Below are positions 45,848 through 53,686 of a DNA stretch of 64,000 bases, in pieces. Made by a program: the position numbers and the translations under genes. Every line of letters starts with the position of its first letter. The first letter of the stretch is position 1. The notes beneath the pieces are model-generated. The model searched no databases. It worked only from the letters and a program-made list of their open reading frames with translations, and was not told the origin of the DNA. The stretch comes from an uncultured Desulfobacter sp. (GTDB taxonomy: Bacteria > Desulfobacterota > Desulfobacteria > Desulfobacterales > Desulfobacteraceae), in assembly GCF_963677125.1 (NCBI RefSeq), contig NZ_OY781882.1, positions 1,682,501 to 1,746,500 of the forward strand. Direction: 5' to 3'.

Positions 45848-46276
45848 TTAAACGGCTTTGCTTGTTGCCTGACTGGCCGGGCTTGGCCCTAATGCTTTAA
45901 TTTTTTCTGTAAACTCTGTGGCAGCTTTGGCAAAATTTTCACCCATGCCTGCGCTGAAATGCATCATGCCCACACGTTCGGGCTCCCAACCCAGATCTTC
46001 CAGGGTTTTTTTGATCTTTTCCACATGGGCTTCGGCACGCAGATTACCTTCTCTAAAATGACAATCCCCTACCAGGCAACCTGCCACATATACACCGTCG
46101 GCCCCTTTTTCAAGGGCTTTCATCAAGTGGATGGCATCCACTTTGCCGGTACAGGGCACACGTATGATTTTTACATTAGACGGATATGAAATCCGTCTGG
46201 TGCCGGCCATATCTGCTGCGGTATATGCACAATAATGACAGCAAAAGGCCACAATTTCAGGCTCAAAATTACTCAT
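45848..46276 (-). CDS. mvhD: MvhD-like iron-sulfur electron-transfer subunit
   Basis: 142 aa, MvhD/HdrA-partner family ('hydrogenase iron-sulfur subunit'). Cysteines are in VAFCCHYCAYTAAD (about 11-24), RVPCTGKVD (about 40-48), GCLVGDCHFREGN (about 66-78), binding a 2Fe-2S cluster. It starts on the last base of the hdrA stop (TAATG). Here it very probably carries electrons between HdrA and MetVF. Confidence 0.92.
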   Translation of the reverse strand: MSNFEPEIVAFCCHYCAYTAADMAGTRRISYPSNVKIIRVPCTGKVDAIHLMKALEKGADGVYVAGCLVGDCHFREGNLRAEAHVEKIKKTLEDLGWEPERVGMMHFSAGMGENFAKAATEFTEKIKALGPSPASQATSKAV

Positions 46277-49200
46277 TAGTTATACCTCTCAAATAAACCA
46301 TCAATTTTAGCCGTTATCTGGTCATCTTCCCAGGCCGTCAACTGAATCGCCTTGGCCGGACACTCGGCAACACAGATACCACAACCCTGGCACTTGGCCG
46401 GATCAATTTCTGAATGACGTTCATTATTTATAAAAGGAACATTAAAAGGACAAGCTCTAACACAAATCAGGCAAACCGCACACTTAATCGGCTCAACCAC
46501 GGCATAGGCAGCCCCTAATGTAATCTGTTTATTGGCCAACATGGTTCTGGCTCTGCCTGCTACGGCATGGGCCTGGGTGATGCTTTCACGAATCACCTTG
46601 GGAGAGTGGGCCGTACCTGCAACAAAGAACCCGCGAAGTGCCATATCAATGGGTTTAAGCTTAATATGGTCTTCCATGAAAAAGCCGTCTTCAGTTTTGG
46701 GCAGATTGAACACGCGAGCCAACTTGTTCGTGGTCTCTGCATTTGCAACCAGACCTGTGCTCAATGCCACGCAATCGGCTTCAATTTCAATATCCTGTCC
46801 CAGAACAAAATCATGGGTAAGAACAATGGTCTTGTCGCCGTCTTTGCGAACAACAGGGCGATGTTCCAGATCAAAACGGATGAACTTAACGCCTTTATCC
46901 CGGGCTTGTTTGTAGTAATCTTCCTGGAATCCGTAGGTGCGGATGTCTCTGTAAAGAACAAACACATCAATGTCAGGATTGGTTTTCAACAGGCGCAGGG
47001 CATTTTTAATGGCGGCCTGACAGCAAAGCCGTGAGCAGTTGGGATTGTCCCCTTCTCTGGAGCCCGCACACTGAATCATCACCACCTGTTCCATCGCTTT
47101 GATTTTTTCCACATCGTTTTCAAGGATGCCGTCAAGATCAAGCTGGGTCATAACCGTGTCGATTTCGCCTAAACCATAGACAGCCGGACGATTGGCTGTT
47201 GCGCCGGTGGCAAGAATGGTAACGCCGTGCTCAATTTGTTCATGGGCGCCGGAGGCAACTCGTTTAATGCTGGTGGAAAAATTTCCGGGTACACCGCTGT
47301 GCTCTTCAACCACAGCGTCAGTTAAAATTCTGATGTTATCATGGTTGGAAACCTTGGCCACAAGATCCTTAACAAAAGCGGCGACATCATCGCCTTCGAT
47401 GGTTTCGGACAGATTCAGTGCCTGGCCACCAAGGACTGCGGCTTTTTCCACAATATATGTAAATGTACCTTGGTCAGCCAGTTCAAGGGCAGATGTCATA
47501 CCGGTTACGCCGCCACCCACAACAAGGGCACTCTGGCTTGTGGGAAGGACATTTTCAGCCAGGGGTTTTGCGGCCCTGACACCGGAAATTCCAATCTGAA
47601 CAAGCTGAAAGGCTTTTTCAAGGGCTTTGGCCGGCGCGTCAGCATGCGCCCAGGCAATCTGATCTCTTAAATTGACAAGCTCAAGCAGGTAGGGGTTGAG
47701 CCCGGCACGCCTGAGCATATCCTGGAACATAATTTCCTGAATACGTGGGGATCCAGAACCAATAACCACCCGGTTCAGGCTTTGTTCTTTGATCAGGCTT
47801 TCAATCTTTTCCATGGACTCAAAGGAACAACTCAATCCAAATGATTCTGCGACGGCAACGTCAGGATTGGTTTTGGCATTTTCCAGAAGCTTGTCGATAT
47901 CCAGGGACTGACCGATCTCGCCGTCACAGTCAACAACAAAGACACCGATTTTGGGTTCTTCGCCTGCAACATCTCTTTGGGGCGGATAGGGGCTGCCCGC
48001 TTCATCAACAGCGGGTTCACTTTCTATAGCCGTACCTGCGATCGAGGCGGCAGCTGAGGCCTGAACCAGAGTTTCAGGAATATCTTTGGGGCTTTCAAAA
48101 ACACCACAGACATACACGCCGTCTTTTGAAGTTGTCACCGGATCCATGGTGCCGGATTTAGCGAAATTATGTTCGTTTAGATCAATGCCAAGTGTTTCGG
48201 CCAGATCAACCGTTTTCTGGTTCGGTCTGAAACCAGTGGAGAGTACAACCATGTCAAATTCATCTTTTTCCATGGCTGACAAGTCTTCTCTGGCATAGGT
48301 AATCGCAAGCGATTTATCAGGCAATTCTGTTATGGTGTGTGGCTTGCATCTGATTAAACGAATACCGAAATCTTCTTTAGCGCGGTTGTAGTAGGGCTCG
48401 TAATCCTTGCCAAAAGTCCGCATATCCATAAAGAAAATGGTGGTTTCAATATCATCACCAAAACGCTCTTTGGTTACCATGGCCTCTTTAAGGGCATACA
48501 TGCAGCATACACTAGAGCAATAGGACACATCGTGTTTGTTAATGCCCCGGGATCCCACACATTGTATCCAAGCCACTTTTTTCGGCCGCTGCTGGTCTGA
48601 TTTTCTAACCAGATTGCCCTGATAGGGTCCAGATGCGGACATAATCCGTTCATATTCAAGACCGGGAACCACATTGTCAAATTTGCCGCCGCCGAAATTA
48701 TCCAGAACACTTGGATCAAACATCTCTGCGCCAACACTCATGATAACGGATGCTGCGTTGATCTGAACTTCTTGTTCCGTGTCGTCGGGTACAATTGCCC
48801 CGGCTTTACAGACAGCCTTAAGCGCTTCCACATCATCTATCTTTTCCATATCAATGGAATAGGCATAGGGTGTCGCCTGGGGATACCGCATACAGGTCGG
48901 CGCTCTGGGGTCAAGTCCCGGGGTAAACCGGACGGCCTCTGGAAATTTTTTCAAACACTCTCCGCAGGCAGTACATTTGTCAATGTCGATAAACCGGGGA
49001 GCGGTTTTTAATGTGGCCGTAAAGTTACCGGCCTCTCCGGACAGGCTGGTGAGCTCTGTCATGGTGCTGACCTCAAGAAACTTTTCCCTGGTCGTTGCGG
49101 ACAGATGGGGAGAAACTGTACACAAATCGCAATTGTTCGTTGGAAAAGTGCGGTCCAGCTGGGTCATTAATCCACCAATGGCATAGTCGGAATCAATGAG

Positions 49201-49305
49201 CAGGACCTTTTTCCGGGACTCGGAAAGATCAAGGGCCGCCTTGATGCCGCCAACGCCACCGCCAATGACGAGCACGCGTTTTTCGTCTTGTTTAATTTTT
49301 TGCAT
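46276..49305 (-). CDS. hdrA: HdrA-like two-module flavin/iron-sulfur oxidoreductase
   Basis: 1009 aa, about 1.5 times a standard HdrA. The first half is an HdrA-type FAD module (VIGGGVGG, about 13-20; CTVSPHL; CTACGECL, about 116-123). A linker (about 430-590) is followed by a second FAD module (VVGGGVTGM) and ends with two 4Fe-4S ferredoxin motifs at residues 942-953 (CAVCLICVRAC) and 972-982 (CQGCGICVAEC). It is transcribed ahead of mvhD, metV and metF. HdrA flavins carry out electron bifurcation or confurcation in methanogens; a similar role coupled to methylene-H4F and ferredoxin/NADH is inferred, not shown. No HdrB or HdrC is encoded nearby. Confidence 0.9.
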   Translation of the reverse strand: MQKIKQDEKRVLVIGGGVGGIKAALDLSESRKKVLLIDSDYAIGGLMTQLDRTFPTNNCDLCTVSPHLSATTREKFLEVSTMTELTSLSGEAGNFTATLKTAPRFIDIDKCTACGECLKKFPEAVRFTPGLDPRAPTCMRYPQATPYAYSIDMEKIDDVEALKAVCKAGAIVPDDTEQEVQINAASVIMSVGAEMFDPSVLDNFGGGKFDNVVPGLEYERIMSASGPYQGNLVRKSDQQRPKKVAWIQCVGSRGINKHDVSYCSSVCCMYALKEAMVTKERFGDDIETTIFFMDMRTFGKDYEPYYNRAKEDFGIRLIRCKPHTITELPDKSLAITYAREDLSAMEKDEFDMVVLSTGFRPNQKTVDLAETLGIDLNEHNFAKSGTMDPVTTSKDGVYVCGVFESPKDIPETLVQASAAASIAGTAIESEPAVDEAGSPYPPQRDVAGEEPKIGVFVVDCDGEIGQSLDIDKLLENAKTNPDVAVAESFGLSCSFESMEKIESLIKEQSLNRVVIGSGSPRIQEIMFQDMLRRAGLNPYLLELVNLRDQIAWAHADAPAKALEKAFQLVQIGISGVRAAKPLAENVLPTSQSALVVGGGVTGMTSALELADQGTFTYIVEKAAVLGGQALNLSETIEGDDVAAFVKDLVAKVSNHDNIRILTDAVVEEHSGVPGNFSTSIKRVASGAHEQIEHGVTILATGATANRPAVYGLGEIDTVMTQLDLDGILENDVEKIKAMEQVVMIQCAGSREGDNPNCSRLCCQAAIKNALRLLKTNPDIDVFVLYRDIRTYGFQEDYYKQARDKGVKFIRFDLEHRPVVRKDGDKTIVLTHDFVLGQDIEIEADCVALSTGLVANAETTNKLARVFNLPKTEDGFFMEDHIKLKPIDMALRGFFVAGTAHSPKVIRESITQAHAVAGRARTMLANKQITLGAAYAVVEPIKCAVCLICVRACPFNVPFINNERHSEIDPAKCQGCGICVAECPAKAIQLTAWEDDQITAKIDGLFERYN

Positions 49306-49359
49306 GTGTAACCTTAACGTTATCAGTTAATATCCATGTGTATCCATCTCCTGTAAACA

Positions 49360-49498
49360 TGTATCGAATACAATTTGATGTAAACGTGTATCAGATACAA
49401 AAAAACAGGCAATGGACTCTTTCTTGCCTAGATCATCAACGGATTGTGCCAATACCCTACTGCACATCACTGGGGACAACCGTGTATCTGTAATACAG
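49360..49498. promoter_or_regulatory. Repeated TGTATC-GATACA palindromes (putative operators)
   Basis: Three related half-palindrome sites: TGTATCGAATACA (49360-49372), TGTATCAGATACA (49387-49399, perfect 6+1+6) and TGTATCTGTAATACA (49483-49497). The first two are the centre of a 22-base near-exact tandem repeat (TGTAAAC-TGTATC--ATACAA, period 27). They lie 55 to 195 bases upstream of the hdrA start, on the control side of the operon. No regulator gene was found to bind them. Confidence 0.6.
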
Positions 49499-49556
49499 TG
49501 ATGTAACAGCGAAATGGTCATAAAATTGTCGGCTGCGGGTATCACAGAAGGGGATA

Positions 49557-49682
49557 GTGATATCTGCTAAAGAAATTTTTGGAACAGCTAAATTCTTGAG
49601 ATCAAGTTTTTTTCGAAAACTCATAGCCAATATCCCTCTCTTATTTAAAGCTGCTCGATCTGGCTTGAGCAGTCAAAATTAG
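49557..49682 (+). CDS. Possible 41-aa small protein
   Basis: A GTG at 49557 is preceded by AAGGGGATA, a good ribosome site, and opens 41 codons ending at TAG (49680-49682). The product (MISAKEIFGTAKFLRSSFFR...) is basic and amphipathic. It resembles nothing I recognise and lies in otherwise gene-free DNA opposite to the hdrA unit. A chance frame is as likely as a gene. Confidence 0.2.
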   Translation: MISAKEIFGTAKFLRSSFFRKLIANIPLLFKAARSGLSSQN

Positions 49683-49912
49683 GTACCCTCAAGGCACGGT
49701 GGAACTGCTATCTACCTATATTTTATTTAACCAAAGTTTCTATAGCAGATAATAAATCACATGTAAAATGATTACTTATTAATACGCTAACAGCTTTGCA
49801 GATCAATATTTGAGGGCCTTCATCATTTAAAAAAACAACAACTCTTTAGTATTTTAGATAGTTGCTTGCCAATTTTGTCCATGTCGAAAAGACAAAAATC
49901 GCAATATGCGCA

Positions 49913-50308
49913 TTATGGAAAAATAAGATGGTCTAAAATCAGCCCAAAAAATTTTGAATTTGTTAGGGGATCAACAGGCAGATAAATCCATCCAAGATGA
50001 AACGTACAATTACGGCATATACCAATACACCAGTCATATCCTGGATACCAGGTAAAGTCGCTGGATTGCGGTGATCCTTGGGAGCAACCAGGCGCTTTAG
50101 CAAAGCAACGAATTTCAAATACATGTCCGGACGGATTGGCAAAGGTCTGGGAAAACCCCTGCCCCGTTTGAATGGCAAATTCAGGCTTTGTCACAACGGC
50201 ATTACAGTTTTTGCACAAAATAACCGGTTCCAAAGTCGATTGAACCTCAGGTTCACTTTTTTCCTGGGATCGGCGGCCGGTTTTTTTACATATTAAATCC
50301 AAAACCAT
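49913..50308 (-). CDS. CULT-domain (cereblon-type ligand-binding) protein
   Basis: 131 aa, one domain. Two CxxC pairs (C32/C35 in LCKNCN and C98/C101 in CRNC) make the zinc site. W87, W93 and W107 (FTWYPGYDW, HLGW) form a tryptophan cage with spacings of 6 and 14, identical to human cereblon (W380, W386, W400) and to the bacterial homologue from Magnetospirillum (MsCI4). The pattern WYPGYDW...C..C..HLGW with a preceding CxxC is diagnostic of the CULT domain, which binds thalidomide-like imides and uridine in characterised homologues. No signal peptide. Its ATG follows the EI24 stop with a one-base gap, so translation is coupled. Physiological ligand unknown. Confidence 0.88.
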   Translation of the reverse strand: MVLDLICKKTGRRSQEKSEPEVQSTLEPVILCKNCNAVVTKPEFAIQTGQGFSQTFANPSGHVFEIRCFAKAPGCSQGSPQSSDFTWYPGYDWCIGICRNCTFHLGWIYLPVDPLTNSKFFGLILDHLIFP

Positions 50309-50309
50309 G

Positions 50310-51026
50310 TCACTTTTTTTCTTTGTCTATATAATATAAGGTAGCACCCACCGGAGCAAACGATAGAAAAAGGATATTGACCCACGGCACAAGGAACAAC
50401 AAACCAAATCCGATGTGGAAAAATAAATTTTCTTTCAAAAATTTTAACCGCTCTTTAAACGGGACCATGCGCCTGGCAGGGACAAGATCGGTATTGTCCC
50501 AGGCCAGAAATATACCTGCCACTACCGATGAAACAGCTATAACAACAAGGCTGACCGGTGTAAACAACCCGATAATCATCAAAGCAACCGATATCAGTAC
50601 AGGCACCACAGCCCTGGGAATCTCCTGACGAATCAGATACAAAAAAAGCCCGAATATGGAAGTGTTGGTATTGGAGATTTCCTGCCCAAGTACCATTCGC
50701 TCCGTGATCCGGGACATATAATCCATGATAAAAACACAGAAAAAAACCTGGGAAATCAAATAGGAGGCCAGCATGGAAAAAACCATTAATATTAGCGCCA
50801 GAATCCAGGAGACAATATGCCACAACCAAATCAACCACCGGGATTCGGGCATCTGCCATATCATGGAAAAAATGTCATTGTGCCAGTAAAGCACCATGCC
50901 GGACAAAACAAGAGTCAACAAAAAAACCACAGCAAATCTTATCAGTCCAAGCACTAAGAGAGATCGTGTCCTTAACGCCATAGCAAAGCCCCTGATATTG
51001 TATTGAATGCCTTCAATGAATCCCAT
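50310..51026 (-). CDS. EI24/CysZ-like integral membrane protein
   Basis: 238 aa from the ATG at 51026, spaced 7 bases from AGGAG; a longer frame to 51119 has no ribosome site. Four to six hydrophobic helices (for example LLVLGLIRFAVVFLLTLVL, IVSWILALILMVFSMLASY, SLVVIAVSSVVAGIFLAW, LLFLVPWVNILFLSFAP) fit the EI24 domain family, which includes CysZ (sulfate permease), although the family covers other functions. It is translationally coupled to the CULT-domain protein, a pairing I do not know from elsewhere. Confidence 0.8.
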   Translation of the reverse strand: MGFIEGIQYNIRGFAMALRTRSLLVLGLIRFAVVFLLTLVLSGMVLYWHNDIFSMIWQMPESRWLIWLWHIVSWILALILMVFSMLASYLISQVFFCVFIMDYMSRITERMVLGQEISNTNTSIFGLFLYLIRQEIPRAVVPVLISVALMIIGLFTPVSLVVIAVSSVVAGIFLAWDNTDLVPARRMVPFKERLKFLKENLFFHIGFGLLFLVPWVNILFLSFAPVGATLYYIDKEKK

Positions 51027-51244
51027 GCATTTTCTCCTTGAATCCCCAAAGTTTAAATGTGTATTTGAACGAAAACCCCACCTGACTGATTGCATCGGGG
51101 TAATTTTATGAGCATGCAAACCCAGGTTGCCTTTCCGGCATTATTTTTTGCCCTGCAATTGAAACATGCCGGAGCGTGCGTATATTACGTAAAGCTTCTT
51201 ACTATACCTGAATCTATTTTTCAATTTTACAAAGGTATTTTAAA

Positions 51245-52096
51245 TTGAAAACAGTTTATGTAGATGGAAAATTTGTGCCCTGGGATAAAGCGGTAATTCC
51301 TGTGGATGATCTGGCGGTGCTTCGGGGCTATGCAGTTTGCGACATTATCAGAACAATCGGGGGGCACCCCTACTGTATAGATGCGCATATTGACCGACTT
51401 CTATCATCGGTAACCCAAATTGGTCTTACGCCTGCATGGACCAAAGAAGATATTAAGCAAATTGTTTTTAAGGTACTTGAAAAAAACGCCCATATGGATG
51501 AGGCCAATATCCGCATCCTTGTAACGGGTGGTTCCAGCCCTGATTTTTTCAGCCCGGCGGATCACCCCAGACTGATTGTTCTGGCAACTGATATCCCAAC
51601 CCTGCCGGATCACTGGTATACAAAAGGCGTCAAGGTAATCACCTTTTTTCAACAGCGTGTGCTGCCCGATGCCAAAGCCACCAATTACATCCCTGCCGTT
51701 CTGGCCTTAAAAGAGGCAAAGGTCCAGGGTGCTGTGGAAGCGTTATACATGACCCGGGACAAGATGGTTCTTGAAGGTACCACCAGTAATCTGTTCGCCA
51801 TGATCGACGGCACCCTGGTCACCCCCCAAAAAGGAGTGCTCGGCGGCATTACCCGCAAAACCGTTTTAGAACTTGGAAAAAAGCTGTGTCCGGTATCGGA
51901 ACACGACCTTGCCCTGGACATGTTGCTGTCGGCATCTGAAGTGTTCATCACCGGAACCAACAAAGGTATTGTGCCTGTGATCCAAGTGGATGACCATGTC
52001 ATCGGCACCGGCATGCCAGGCCCCAACACCAGAGCTTTAATGTCGGCAATGAAAAATCAGCAAGGTAACGCAAAAAATTTACCGTCTGTTGTTTAA
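51245..52096 (+). CDS. Class IV (PLP-dependent) aminotransferase
   Basis: 283 aa with a TTG start. Fold-type IV motifs: the PLP lysine in DAKATNYIPAVLALKEA (about residues 139-155), the glutamate region EALYMTRDKMVLEGTTSNLF (about 161-180), and GVLGGITRKTVLEL (about 197-210). Family members are branched-chain aminotransferase (IlvE), D-amino acid transaminase and aminodeoxychorismate lyase (PabC). The sequence does not decide among these. The next gene follows after 23 bases. Confidence 0.85.
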   Translation: MKTVYVDGKFVPWDKAVIPVDDLAVLRGYAVCDIIRTIGGHPYCIDAHIDRLLSSVTQIGLTPAWTKEDIKQIVFKVLEKNAHMDEANIRILVTGGSSPDFFSPADHPRLIVLATDIPTLPDHWYTKGVKVITFFQQRVLPDAKATNYIPAVLALKEAKVQGAVEALYMTRDKMVLEGTTSNLFAMIDGTLVTPQKGVLGGITRKTVLELGKKLCPVSEHDLALDMLLSASEVFITGTNKGIVPVIQVDDHVIGTGMPGPNTRALMSAMKNQQGNAKNLPSVV

Positions 52097-52119
52097 CTAC
52101 AATTTCAATGGAGAATAAA

Positions 52120-52428
52120 ATGGTTCAAATTCTTTCAGATCCGGACAATACACCTCATGAAATTATAGAAAAAACCGTCGATGATCCCGACCTTAATTTT
52201 AAACAAGCCAAAGCCTTGGCAAAAGAAATTGCACAACAAAACGGCAAAAACAGCATGATTCTGTCCTGGAAAAATGGAAAAACAGGGGAATTTTACCCAA
52301 CCCGTGAATGCGGTACACAAAAAAAACCGGCATGGATATATTATGCCCAGGTAAGGGGTGCCAATCTGACCATAAATATAAATAACGGTGAATACATTTT
52401 CATGATCCTGACCCTTGAGGATATGTGA
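52120..52428 (+). CDS. Small conserved protein (DUF5619/AF1782-like)
   Basis: 102 aa from the ATG at 52120 with GGAG six bases upstream; a longer reading starts at 52108. The pattern KQAKALAKEIAQQNG, MILSWKNGKTGEFYP, ECGT, PAWIYYAQVRGANLTINI resembles the DUF5619 family known from archaea and SRB. No function known. It follows the class IV aminotransferase closely and is probably cotranscribed. Confidence 0.65.
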   Translation: MVQILSDPDNTPHEIIEKTVDDPDLNFKQAKALAKEIAQQNGKNSMILSWKNGKTGEFYPTRECGTQKKPAWIYYAQVRGANLTININNGEYIFMILTLEDM

Positions 52429-52483
52429 CAAGAGTACTCTTGGATACATTGTATAATCGGAATATGCTGATGGGGATTTAGAC

Positions 52484-52517
52484 ATGGCAGGGAAAGACTA
52501 TACCCACTCCCTGCCAT
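52484..52517. terminator. Hairpin between convergent genes (possible terminator)
   Basis: ATGGCAGGGA and TCCCTGCCAT pair perfectly over 10 bp around a 14-base loop. No T-run follows on either strand, so Rho-independent termination is uncertain. Two further inverted sequences flank it: CAAGAGTACTCTTG (about 52430) and AATCTTCA/TGAAGATT (52536-52554). Confidence 0.45.
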
Positions 52518-52566
52518 TGTGGAGTCGTTGCGTTTAATCTTCAACCTGAAGATTCATTTACTGCGC

Positions 52567-52758
52567 TCATGACGGGCCATTGGGAAAAGACGTTGCACAG
52601 GTTCCCATACTTGCCCCCATAAAAGTGGACGCACTCATATTTTTCTTTACATCCTTGCTTTTGCATTCCGGGCACGTGATCCCCTTTTCTTCACCGGAAA
52701 AAATAACCCTTTCAAACTCTTTGCCACATTGTTTACACGTATATTCGAAAATAGGCAT
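52567..52758 (-). CDS. FmdB family zinc ribbon protein
   Basis: 63 aa. MPIFEYTCKQCGKEFE with CxxC, then CPEC, is the FmdB/CxxC_CxxC_SSSS motif; the C-terminal tail is Ser/Gly-rich. FmdB was first found next to formamidase/amidase genes; its function in other bacteria is unclear. Convergent to the DUF5619-like gene, about 138 bases apart. Confidence 0.85.
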   Translation of the reverse strand: MPIFEYTCKQCGKEFERVIFSGEEKGITCPECKSKDVKKNMSASTFMGASMGTCATSFPNGPS

Positions 52759-52874
52759 AAAAACGAACCTCCTTTATGGTTGAGATGATCTTCGGCATTA
52801 TTTCCTTGCATTCAGTTAAGATAAGCCCTTTGTGCAATTGATCAATAGCGCCAAAAGAGAAGGTGACATAAAGC

Positions 52875-53549
52875 CTAACCTTTTACAATTTTTAAAAACT
52901 GCTCCCGGAAACGTTCTGCCCCACCCATGGCAGGATGCCTGACTTTTTCCGCTTTTATTCCCATACCTCTCAGCGAATCATCCGCCTTGTTGCCGAGCGC
53001 TATGATTTTCTTGAAATTAAATGCCTGTAAAAGTGCTTCCAGAACCGGGGCACCTTCTATCATCTCATTATTAGTCGGCGTCCTGTTAGACAACAAGCCT
53101 TTTGAATTTTTGTATGGGTGCCAGGGAAAAGCATTCCAAAGAACAAAATTTCTTGTATTCAATCCTTCATCAATCAACTTCCCCCAGACAATTGTTGCAG
53201 TGGGTTCGTTAAAGCCATCCTTATGTTTATTCGTATTGCTTGTCCTGCATAACGGTGATCGGCATACATGATCAGGGGCAATTCCTTGATCTGCCTTATG
53301 CCCCAGAATAATTCGTTCCGAGGTCATGGGGATGCCTGTAAAATGACCGCCTTGATACCCTAACGCCTCTGCAAGTAGCAGGTATTCGGCATTGATACGT
53401 TCTTGCAGGTAACATTTCAGGTTCAACATTCTTTTTTCGGGAGCGGTGTTATCAATATCATGTTCTTTATCAACTTCAACCCATGGATTGAAAACCTGTT
53501 CAGCTGCGGGTTTATGCAGCAACTTAAAAAAATGGTTTATCATTCTCAA
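52875..53549 (-). CDS. Uracil-DNA glycosylase superfamily protein
   Basis: 224 aa. Motifs of the single-domain UDG-like proteins of this class: LLLAEALGYQGGHFTGIPMTSE (about 56-77), FVLWNAFPWHPY (about 136-147) and KVRHPAMGGAERF (about 202-214). The last matches the conserved histidine loop. It probably removes uracil or related lesions; the exact family (4 or a later group) cannot be settled, and 4Fe-4S cysteines of family 4 are not evident. Confidence 0.8.
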   Translation of the reverse strand: MRMINHFFKLLHKPAAEQVFNPWVEVDKEHDIDNTAPEKRMLNLKCYLQERINAEYLLLAEALGYQGGHFTGIPMTSERIILGHKADQGIAPDHVCRSPLCRTSNTNKHKDGFNEPTATIVWGKLIDEGLNTRNFVLWNAFPWHPYKNSKGLLSNRTPTNNEMIEGAPVLEALLQAFNFKKIIALGNKADDSLRGMGIKAEKVRHPAMGGAERFREQFLKIVKG

Positions 53550-53686
53550 CTTTCCAAGTTACTTTTTAATTTCCACTGGAGACTAACCATCCCTGCCAAC
53601 GAAAAGCAAGAACAAGTTTGTCATTATTCTTGAATTTTTGCATTTTTAGCTTAATAATTTTCAAAATATAAATTAAGGAACATATC

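Larger units (their letters stand above)
49306..49912. other. Upstream region of the hdrA-mvhD-metVF unit with palindromic operators
   Basis: About 600 bases. Near hdrA it holds a set of TGTATC/GATACA palindromes (see the next entry). A -35-like TTTACA followed 17 bases later by GATATT on the minus strand (about 49327-49356) could be the promoter. Farther out the DNA is AT-rich; a small hairpin CTGCTC...GAGCAG (49651-49672) is visible. A 41-codon frame starting at a GTG at 49557 is listed separately. Confidence 0.55.

Noticed and set aside
49327..49545. 72-codon open frame on the minus strand upstream of hdrA
   Set aside because: It overlaps the palindromic operator candidates, and its product shows no family features.
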